6,247 nucleotides of DNA from Acidobacteriota bacterium (GTDB taxonomy: Bacteria > Acidobacteriota > Terriglobia > Terriglobales > Acidobacteriaceae), in contig JAJZMO010000340.1 in NCBI GenBank assembly GCA_021798235.1, positions 1 to 6,247 of the forward strand, given 5' to 3'. Position 1 is the first letter of the stretch. Every line of letters starts with the position of its first letter. The notes under the pieces were generated by a model. The model was not told the origin of the DNA and did no database searches. It worked only from the letters and a program-made list of their open reading frames with translations. The position numbers were made by a program, and so were the translations under genes. This document shows positions 1 to 5,091 of this stretch, one piece after another.

Positions 1-61
1 CCAGCTCAACCCACCCACTCCTCTTCGACTGTCTCAGAGTAGACGAAGCCCCCATTGCTTG

Positions 62-109
62 CGAAGCCGGAATCGCTCTCGCCGACGCCGCGATGGAATT
101 CCGGCTTCG
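62..109. repeat. 12-bp perfect inverted repeat
   Basis: The arm CGAAGCCGGAAT (62-73) is matched exactly by its reverse complement ATTCCGGCTTCG (98-109), with a 24-base spacer. Two G-T wobble pairs and an A-T pair could lengthen the RNA stem outward to 59-112. A competing five-base stem, ATCGC (72-76) with GCGAT (90-94), lies partly inside it. No T-run follows on either strand, so it does not look like a standard intrinsic terminator. It may be a palindromic intergenic repeat; its role is unknown. Confidence 0.6.
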
Positions 110-243
110 TGACGGGCTCCCGGTAGCAGATTCCCTTCAGATATCTCCCGAAGCCACGACACCCAGCCTGGCCTTCCCCGGGCGGGAAAAACCGCGCAGC
201 ACACCGCTAAGTCAGCAGACACCTGAAGGAAAATCCGCCCTAC

Positions 244-353
244 AGCGTTTTCAGTTCAAGTCTCTACAACTTGGACACCGTCCGGTGGCTTTTTCCTCAA
301 GAAAAAGCCACACCAACCGCTGTCGGTCTGTCAACGTATGAACTGAAAACGCT
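244..353. repeat. Nested inverted-repeat element (15-bp outer arms)
   Basis: Perfect 15-bp arms, AGCGTTTTCAGTTCA (244-258) and its exact reverse complement (339-353), enclose 80 bases. Inside is a strong hairpin with an 11-bp stem, GTGGCTTTTTC (285-295) and GAAAAAGCCAC (301-311), and a five-base loop. Weaker hairpins are possible at 257-273 (CAAGT/ACTTG, seven-base loop), 276-287 and 316-327, giving a multi-branched fold. The right arm begins one base past the stop codon of the minus-strand VWA gene (stop at 354-356), so the element would be transcribed as that gene's 3' untranslated region. I see no flanking target-site duplication. It could be a small non-autonomous element, an RNA-protecting or terminating structure, or a DNA cruciform. 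Confidence 0.65.
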
Positions 354-1433
354 TTAATTCCCCGCGTCCGCAATTGCGTAATAGCCCTTGCGCGAGTCGA
401 TCTTCAGCCCTGGCCGGTCGCAGTGAATCGTCACTTTCCGGAACTTGCCGTCCTGCTTCTTGTCCTTGGGCGTGTAGCTCACGAAGTACTGCGTGCGCAA
501 CTCCCGTGCAATCTCCCGGAACGCCTCGTCCAGCCGCCGTCCGTTGTTGCCCACGTCGATCACGCGCCCGCCGGTCTCCTCCGTCAGCCGCCGCATCTGC
601 GCGGCGCCGGTGTAATTGAAGCCAAACCCGCCATAGAAACCCTGGTCCGCAATCAGGATCACGTAAATGATTGTGTTCGCCTTGATCGCGTCCGCAATTG
701 CCGTCCCCGGTCTGGTCACACTGCCAAAGTCCTGCCCATCCGTCAGCAGAATCAGCGCCTTACGGCCCGTCTGCATCCGCAACTTGTCATTCGTGGTCTG
801 CGCCACTGCGTCGTACAGCACCGTGCCCTTCGGCGTTCCCACGGTCGGAACCGTCCCTTGCCCCAGCCCCGGAATCCCCACCGAACCGCCGCCGCCCCCC
901 GTGTTGATCTGTGCGCTGTTCAGCGCATCATCCAGAAGGGTCACATTGTTTGTGAAATCCTGCCGCAGCCGCACGCCCACGTCGAACGTCACCACAAATG
1001 CCTGATCTTTGGGCCTCAGCACGTCGCGCAGAAATCGCTCCGCCGACTGCTTTTCCAGCGGCAGAACATCCTCCTGGCTGCCGCTCGTATCCAGCAGGAT
1101 CCCCAGCGTCAGCGGCTGGTTCGCATTCGCCGTCCAGTCCTTGATTGTCTGCGGCACGCCGTTCTCATCCAGCTTGCAGTCTTCCCGGGTCAAATCATCA
1201 ACCAGCCCGTGACGCCGATCGAAGGCTGTGAAATAGAAATTCACAAGGTCCACGTTCACTTTCATCTTGGGGACCTTCATATTGACCACTTGATTCTGCG
1301 TGTCCGGCGCGTGACTCACCGGCGGTGCATCCGGAGAGGGCAACAGTTGCGCACAGGCTGGGAGGGTCATACCCGCTGCCGCCAGGCTAAGGCCCAGCAG
1401 CGCAGGCAGGAGGCGGTACTTCAACAGATTCAT
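354..1433 (-). CDS. Secreted VWA-domain protein, acidobacterial VWFA-related type (VWA1)
   Basis: A 359-residue exported protein. Residues 1-29 form a Sec signal peptide: basic start (K5, R7), hydrophobic core, and cleavage probably at ACA|Q. The sequence LPAC there also resembles a poor lipobox. A VWA fold spans about residues 105-315 with all metal-site (MIDAS) positions present: D115, S117 and S119 in DTSGS, T204 in KGTVLYDA, and D232 in TDGQD. A glycine-rich insert lies at 179-192. The tail (QYFVSYTP, then RKVTIH and SRKGYYA) is typical of the 'VWFA-related Acidobacterial domain' family. VWA domains usually bind proteins through a chelated divalent cation; this protein's partner is unknown. 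The ATG at 1431-1433 was chosen because AGAAGG sits nine bases upstream and the signal peptide starts there. The gene is divergent from a second VWA gene. Family call sure, role unknown. Confidence 0.9.
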   Translation of the reverse strand: MNLLKYRLLPALLGLSLAAAGMTLPACAQLLPSPDAPPVSHAPDTQNQVVNMKVPKMKVNVDLVNFYFTAFDRRHGLVDDLTREDCKLDENGVPQTIKDWTANANQPLTLGILLDTSGSQEDVLPLEKQSAERFLRDVLRPKDQAFVVTFDVGVRLRQDFTNNVTLLDDALNSAQINTGGGGGSVGIPGLGQGTVPTVGTPKGTVLYDAVAQTTNDKLRMQTGRKALILLTDGQDFGSVTRPGTAIADAIKANTIIYVILIADQGFYGGFGFNYTGAAQMRRLTEETGGRVIDVGNNGRRLDEAFREIARELRTQYFVSYTPKDKKQDGKFRKVTIHCDRPGLKIDSRKGYYAIADAGN

Positions 1434-1442
1434 AGGAATAAA

Positions 1443-1448
1443 CCTTCT
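1443..1448 (-). promoter_or_regulatory. Ribosome binding site of VWA1
   Basis: AGAAGG on the minus strand lies nine bases before the ATG at 1431-1433. It decides that start over the in-frame upstream ATG at 1524-1526, which would add 31 mostly charged residues in front of the signal peptide. Confidence 0.65.
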
Positions 1449-1561
1449 GCTTCGATCGTGCCTGTCTTCGCTGACACGGTCACCCTGCCGGAACCCCTTG
1501 CCCAACCCCAGGCCGCAACCGCTCATCTGTTAATCTGAGGATACGCCGAAGCTGGGCGGAA

Positions 1562-1573
1562 CGCAGCGCTGCG
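1562..1573. repeat. 12-bp perfect palindrome CGCAGCGCTGCG
   Basis: A self-complementary 12-mer in the 185-base divergent region between the two VWA genes, 46 to 57 bases before the GTG start of VWA2. Its position fits an operator for either gene, but GC-rich DNA gives such palindromes by chance, and I see no clear -35/-10 pair beside it. Confidence 0.3.
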
Positions 1574-1618
1574 CACGTCTACGCTTGGAGTTGTGCAAAG
1601 CCGCACGGGGGTTATCGG

Positions 1619-2914
1619 GTGACGCAAGGCGCCTTGAGCATGGTTTTATCGCTGTTCTTCATTGTAGGAACGGCCTCAGCACAGCAGCAGTCCGTTCCGA
1701 ATGCTCCAACTCCGCAGGCTGCGACGAAGCAGACTGCGACGAACGGCTCAAGCCAGACAGATAATCTCGACCAGTTGACGGACCAGATGGCGCCCGGCAA
1801 GGGCACACAGCCTCTGCCGGCGCAAACTGCGCCCACTCCGCCTCCGATTTCGCAGACACAGGGCCCCGTCGGCAACCAGCCTCAAAAAACACCGCCCGAA
1901 ATGCCCGCCCCAGGCCAGCAGGCCTACAAAATGATCGTCCCCGTAACCTATGTCAACGTCCCGGTTACGGTCCTCGATAAGCACGGCCGTCCCGTCGCCG
2001 GCCTCACCTGGCGTCAGTTCCGCATTTACGAAAACGGCGTCCGCCAGCACATCGCCTTTTTCACCAGCAGCCCCTACCCCATGTCGATCGCATTTGTCAT
2101 TGACCAGACCCTGCCCAGCGACATCATGCGCAAGGTCAATCATGCCCTCGCCGCCGTCGAAGGCGGTCTGGCTCCCTATGACAGCATGGCGGTCATCACC
2201 TACGACGGCACGGGCCCCAGGCTCGCCACCACCTTCACAGCGGCTCACAGTGCGCGCCTCAACGCCGCACTCAGAGACTCCCAGCGCCCGGGTGAACGCA
2301 TGGGCGTGCCGGAAACCACAGGCCCCATGGTCGCCGGTCCGGAAATCAACGGCGTGCAGGTTGACCCAAACCTCGCTCCGCAGCGCGGCAATACCGGCTT
2401 CCTGATGATGCCCCGTACCGCTCATCCGCTCAACGACGCCATTCTCTATGCAGCCAACATGCTTGCGCAGCAGCCACGCAACCGCAAGCGTATCATCTAC
2501 GTCATCAGCGACGGCAAGGATGTCCGCAGCCAGGCCTCCTACGGCGAGGTCGTCAAATTCCTCCTCACCAACAACATCACCGTCTACGGCACCCTCGTAG
2601 GCGATGCCGCCACTTGGGGTATCGGCTTCCTCGATAAAGTCCACCTGCCCCTGCTGCCGCCCGAAGACGTCCTGCCCAAGTACGCCGTCGCTACCGGCGG
2701 CCAGGTCGATGGTGAGTTTACCGAAAACGGCATCCAGGCAAGCTTCGCAAAGATCACCGCCATGGCTCGCGATCAGTACACTCTCATGTACGCCAGCCAT
2801 ACTCCGCTGCTCTCTGAGAAGTTCCGCAACATCGATGTCCGCGTCGAAGGCATCCCGGGACTCACCATCCTTGCCAAACGCGGGTACTATCCTTCAGCCA
2901 GCATGCAGCAATGA
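1619..2914 (+). CDS. Secreted VWA-domain protein with degenerate metal site (VWA2)
   Basis: A 431-residue protein of the same acidobacterial VWFA-related family as its divergent neighbour. Residues 1-21 look like a signal peptide (hydrophobic 9-18, cleavage at ASA|Q), though its start lacks basic residues. Residues 22-102 are a Pro/Gln/Thr-rich, probably disordered linker. A beta-rich segment (about 103-150, VPVTVLDKHGRPVAGL) leads into a VWA fold at about 155-395. The MIDAS is eroded: DxSxS reads DQTLP from D162, and the threonine position reads H269 in AHPLNDA, while SDGKD (D298) remains. The tail has the family pattern (DQYTLMYAS, then AKRGYYP). Starts: GTG at 1619, with a weak G-run at 1607-1611, gives a full-length signal; ATG at 1640 would leave only 14 residues before the cleavage site. 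It overlaps the transporter gene downstream by four bases. Confidence 0.88.
   Translation: MTQGALSMVLSLFFIVGTASAQQQSVPNAPTPQAATKQTATNGSSQTDNLDQLTDQMAPGKGTQPLPAQTAPTPPPISQTQGPVGNQPQKTPPEMPAPGQQAYKMIVPVTYVNVPVTVLDKHGRPVAGLTWRQFRIYENGVRQHIAFFTSSPYPMSIAFVIDQTLPSDIMRKVNHALAAVEGGLAPYDSMAVITYDGTGPRLATTFTAAHSARLNAALRDSQRPGERMGVPETTGPMVAGPEINGVQVDPNLAPQRGNTGFLMMPRTAHPLNDAILYAANMLAQQPRNRKRIIYVISDGKDVRSQASYGEVVKFLLTNNITVYGTLVGDAATWGIGFLDKVHLPLLPPEDVLPKYAVATGGQVDGEFTENGIQASFAKITAMARDQYTLMYASHTPLLSEKFRNIDVRVEGIPGLTILAKRGYYPSASMQQ
1625..1636. repeat. 12-bp perfect palindrome CAAGGCGCCTTG
   Basis: It lies inside the VWA2 coding sequence, between the GTG start (1619) and the alternative ATG (1640). As RNA it could form a small four-base-pair hairpin just past the first start codon. 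It could affect initiation or be a protein-binding site, but chance occurrence is plausible. Confidence 0.3.
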
Positions 2915-3786
2915 TTCTCTCCACGCTAGCCCAGGCCAACTTGCTTGGTCTGGGCGCAGGAGCCGTGTGGGGCATCGCCGACTTCGCCGGCGGATTCGTC
3001 ACCCGGCGCACCTTTCCTGCCATTGTCGTCGCCATTGCCCATGGGCTCAGTCTCCTTGTCATCCTGGCCATATTATTCCTCGCCGGAACTCCCCTCCCAT
3101 CCGCGCAGGCCATCGTCTATGGCCTCATCAGTGGAACCGCCGGTGGCATCGGCCTAATGCTCTTCTATGAAGGACTCGCCATCGGCGCCATGGGCCTCAC
3201 CTCGGCCTTGGCGGCCGTCGTCACCGCCATCCTTCCCGTCGTCTACTCCTATTTCCTGCAGGATCACCCCACCCCGACGCAACTCGCCGGTTTCGCCGTC
3301 GCGATCATCGCCATCTGGATGATTGCCTACACCCCCGGTGGAAAAGCGCATTCGCGCGGCCTTGGACTCGCCGTCGGCGCCGGCATCGGCTTCGGACTCC
3401 TCCTCATCTTTCTCGACAAGGCAGGCGCTCAGGGCGTCGGCTGGGCCTTGGCATTCTCCCGCGTCGCCAGCGCCTCTATCGCCATCGCCTTCAGCACCAT
3501 TCTCCTTATCCGCAAAAAGGGCCGCATAACCAACAAATCGTCCCTCGGAGGCTGGGGCCGCATCGTCCCGCTCGCCGCTCTTGCCGGCGCGCTTGATACC
3601 TCCGGCAATCTCCTCTACACCCTCTCCGCCGTCCACGGTCATCTCGACGTCGCGGCCGTCTTCGCCTCGCTTTACCCCGCATTCACCATCCTGCTCGCCG
3701 CCTGGCTCCTGCGCGAGCGCACCACCCGCACCCAGGCCCTCGGCATGGCCTTCGCTCTGGTCTCCGTCGTCCTCATTTCCATATAA
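2911..3786 (+). CDS. EamA/DMT-superfamily inner-membrane transporter
   Basis: A 291-residue polytopic protein with ten predicted membrane helices at roughly 11-30, 37-58, 66-86, 92-113, 123-141, 150-168, 178-200, 216-238, 245-266 and 272-291. They form two EamA repeats of about 130 residues each, the normal length and layout for drug/metabolite exporters (RhaT/YdcZ/PecM-like relatives). Features typical of the family include the GAVWGIADF start of helix 1 and the VFASLYPAFTILLAAWLLRE stretch near the end. Known members move amino acids, nucleotides or small metabolites; the substrate here cannot be told from sequence. The ATG overlaps the VWA2 stop as ATGA, and no good ribosome binding site precedes it, so translation is probably coupled to VWA2. 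Family very sure, substrate unknown. Confidence 0.92.
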   Translation: MILSTLAQANLLGLGAGAVWGIADFAGGFVTRRTFPAIVVAIAHGLSLLVILAILFLAGTPLPSAQAIVYGLISGTAGGIGLMLFYEGLAIGAMGLTSALAAVVTAILPVVYSYFLQDHPTPTQLAGFAVAIIAIWMIAYTPGGKAHSRGLGLAVGAGIGFGLLLIFLDKAGAQGVGWALAFSRVASASIAIAFSTILLIRKKGRITNKSSLGGWGRIVPLAALAGALDTSGNLLYTLSAVHGHLDVAAVFASLYPAFTILLAAWLLRERTTRTQALGMAFALVSVVLISI

Positions 3787-3820
3787 AACGCAAAAAGGAC
3801 GGGATTCGCATCCCGCCCTT
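3786..3820 (-). terminator. Intrinsic terminator of the alcohol dehydrogenase gene
   Basis: On the minus strand, AAGGGCGGGAT (3820-3810), loop GCGA, and ATCCCGTCCTT (3805-3795) form a stem with one internal mismatch. TTTGCGTTTT follows directly, so the T-run starts at the foot of the stem. It lies 24 bases past the dehydrogenase stop. On the plus strand the same hairpin follows the EamA stop but has only CTCACTCCCGCTTTT after it, so it is at best a weak terminator in that direction. Confidence 0.7.
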
Positions 3821-3844
3821 CTCACTCCCGCTTTTCCAGCAGAC

Positions 3845-4891
3845 TTACTTCTTGAGCGTCGCCATGTCGATCACAAAGCGGTACTTCACATCCGCCTTCA
3901 CCACGCGCTCAAACGCCTCGTTGATCTTGTCAATGGAGATCAGCTCGATATCCGCCGTAATGCCCTTCTCCGCGCAGTAATCCAGCATCTCCTGCGTCTC
4001 CTTCATCCCGCCGATAATCGACCCCGACATGTTGCGCCGCCTGAACAGCAGATCGCCCATGAAAATCGTCGGCGGAGTATCTGGCAGCCCCACCTGCGCG
4101 TAGGTCGCATCCCGCTTCAGCAATTGCAGCAGCGCGTTGATGTTGTGCGGAGCCGAAACCGTGTCCAGGATGAAATCGAAGCTCGATGCCTGCTTCTTCA
4201 TCGCGTCGGCGTCCTTCGAGATCACCACCTCATCGGCGCCCAGCCGCTTCGCGTCGGCAATCTTTGACTCCGAAGTCGTGAACTGCACCACGTGCGCGCC
4301 AAACGAGTGCGCAAACTTCAGCCCCATGTGGCCCAGGCCGCCAAGCCCCACCACGCCCACCTTCATGTTCGGACCCACGTTCCAGTGGCGCAGCGGCGAG
4401 TACGTCGTAATCCCCGCGCACAGCAGCGGAGCCACGCCCGCAAGATGCTTCTTCTCCTTCACCGTATGGACAAAATGCTCATCCACCACAATATTGCTCG
4501 AGTAGCCGCCATAGGTCATGTCGCCATAGCGATCCTTCACGCCATACGTCAGCGTCGCGCCGGTCTCGCAGTACTGCTCCTCGTCGTTGCTGCAGCTCGG
4601 GCAGGTGCGGCACGAGTCCACAATCACGCCCACGCCCACCGTGTCGCCAACCCGGAAGCGCGAAACCTCGCTCCCCACCGCCGTCACCCGGCCAATGATC
4701 TCGTGCCCCGGCACCATCGGATACACCGCGTTCTTCCACTCATTCCGCACCGAGTGAATATCCGAGTGGCAAACGCCCGAATACAAAATCTCCACCACAA
4801 CATCGCGTTCTTTCGGGTCGCGACGCTCAAACGAAAAAGGCGTCAGTGGCGTGCTCGCACTGTGGCCTGCATAGCCATGAGACTGAATCAT
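3845..4891 (-). CDS. NAD(P)-dependent zinc alcohol dehydrogenase, YahK type
   Basis: A 348-residue medium-chain dehydrogenase/reductase that interconverts aldehydes and alcohols, cytosolic. The catalytic zinc ligands are C41 (GVCHSD), H63 (GHE) and C158 (LLCAGITTYSPL). The structural zinc cysteines are C94, C97, C100 and C108. The Rossmann motif is GLGGLG at 182-187, followed by TTSESK (205-210), which fits NADPH preference in this subfamily. From memory, E. coli YahK (349 residues, broad-specificity NADPH aldehyde reductase) matches closely throughout, including PLLCAGITTYSPLRHW and the DVKYRFVID ending. The start at 4889-4891 is chosen because GAGG lies eight bases upstream and YahK-type proteins begin here; an ATG 123 bases earlier would add an unsupported leader. 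It converges on the EamA gene and is divergent from the iron transporter. The physiological substrate is unknown. Confidence 0.93.
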   Translation of the reverse strand: MIQSHGYAGHSASTPLTPFSFERRDPKERDVVVEILYSGVCHSDIHSVRNEWKNAVYPMVPGHEIIGRVTAVGSEVSRFRVGDTVGVGVIVDSCRTCPSCSNDEEQYCETGATLTYGVKDRYGDMTYGGYSSNIVVDEHFVHTVKEKKHLAGVAPLLCAGITTYSPLRHWNVGPNMKVGVVGLGGLGHMGLKFAHSFGAHVVQFTTSESKIADAKRLGADEVVISKDADAMKKQASSFDFILDTVSAPHNINALLQLLKRDATYAQVGLPDTPPTIFMGDLLFRRRNMSGSIIGGMKETQEMLDYCAEKGITADIELISIDKINEAFERVVKADVKYRFVIDMATLKK

Positions 4892-4899
4892 GCAAATAT

Positions 4900-4903
4900 C
4901 CTC
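4900..4903 (-). promoter_or_regulatory. Ribosome binding site of the alcohol dehydrogenase
   Basis: GAGG on the minus strand, eight bases before the ATG at 4889-4891. It decides this start over the in-frame ATG at 5012-5014. Confidence 0.65.
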
Positions 4904-4915
4904 AAATCTTTCCTG

Positions 4916-4937
4916 TGTTTGCTGTTTGCCAGGCAAA
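4916..4937. repeat. Tandem TGTTTGC repeat and TTTGCC-A-GGCAAA palindrome
   Basis: TGTTTGC occurs twice back to back (4916-4929). The second copy runs into a near-perfect palindrome, TTTGCC A GGCAAA (4925-4937). It sits 34 to 46 bases upstream of the dehydrogenase ATG, where a repressor or activator could bind. No regulator gene lies in the window to pair with it, so an operator role is inference. Confidence 0.35.
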
Positions 4938-4970
4938 TCGTAGACCACCGAGGAACCGCTCGTGGAAGCC

Positions 4971-5010
4971 TGCACCTTAAGGATGCACCAAACCGGCGCC
5001 AAGGTGCACC
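4971..5010. repeat. TGCACC repeats with 8-bp inverted arms (candidate operator)
   Basis: TGCACCTT (4971-4978) is matched by its reverse complement AAGGTGCA (5001-5008). TGCACC occurs three times in the same direction (starting 4971, 4984 and 5005). Two further palindromes, CCTTAAGG (4975-4982) and GGTGCACC (5003-5010), overlap these. The cluster lies in the divergent region about 80 to 120 bases upstream of both the dehydrogenase and the iron-transporter starts, a natural place for a shared regulator. No known binding-site consensus was recognised. Confidence 0.35.
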
Positions 5011-5067
5011 TCACCGCGCTCCCGGTCGCATCCCTAAGCCGTTTCTCCTACTGTAACCGCCGTCGGG

Positions 5068-5073
5068 TACAAT
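5068..5073 (+). promoter_or_regulatory. Possible -10 box for the iron-transporter gene
   Basis: TACAAT matches the bacterial -10 consensus TATAAT at five of six positions. It lies 18 bases before the ATG at 5092, so transcription would start about 12 bases upstream of it. No good -35 hexamer is visible at 16-18 bases spacing, so the call is weak. Confidence 0.35.
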
Positions 5074-5091
5074 TTCTCTCTGGATTCTCCT

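Larger units (their letters stand above)
1..353. other. Gene-free stretch with inverted repeats
   Basis: I see no supportable gene here. One plus-strand frame is open from the left edge to a TGA at 339-341 (about 112 codons), but its codon use is less biased to C/G at third positions than in the neighbouring genes. It also runs straight through two inverted repeats and resembles no family I know. It could at most be the tail of a gene that begins left of the window. The stretch is dominated by two hairpin-forming structures, annotated separately at 62-109 and 244-353. Confidence 0.5.

Noticed and set aside
34..222. Minus-strand 62-codon frame starting at 222
   Set aside because: Arginine-rich, low-quality translation over the 62-109 inverted repeat, with no family resemblance.
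255..275. Five-base-pair stem with seven-base loop resembling a tRNA anticodon arm
   Set aside because: No T-arm consensus, acceptor stem or CCA-like end is present around it; the match is only in loop size.
285..311. Inner hairpin read as an intrinsic terminator for VWA1
   Set aside because: The T-run and A-run are inside the stem, and no T-rich run follows the stem on either strand.
3..341. Plus-strand open frame from the left edge to a TGA at 341, including an ATG at 93
   Set aside because: It crosses both inverted repeats, has weaker C/G bias at third positions than the real genes, has no ribosome binding site at the ATG, and encodes no recognisable domain.
1434..1526. N-terminal extension of VWA1 to the ATG at 1524-1526
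   Set aside because: It would put 31 mostly charged residues before a complete signal peptide, and the internal ATG has the better ribosome binding site.
423..1538. Long plus-strand open frame antisense to VWA1
   Set aside because: Its translation is rich in His, Arg and Gln with no domain, as expected for the opposite strand of a GC-rich gene that shows clear family motifs.
1434..1618. Sigma-70 promoters for the divergent VWA genes
   Set aside because: I found only isolated partial hexamers (for example TATCCT on the minus strand at 1538-1543) with no matching -35 at normal spacing.
1748..2800. Long minus-strand open frame antisense to VWA2
   Set aside because: It is a shadow of the VWA2 gene; composition is Gly/Asp/Val-rich without motifs.
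4892..5014. N-terminal extension of the alcohol dehydrogenase to the ATG at 5012-5014
   Set aside because: YahK-type proteins start at the internal Met, which is preceded by GAGG at proper spacing; the extension covers the repeat-rich control region.
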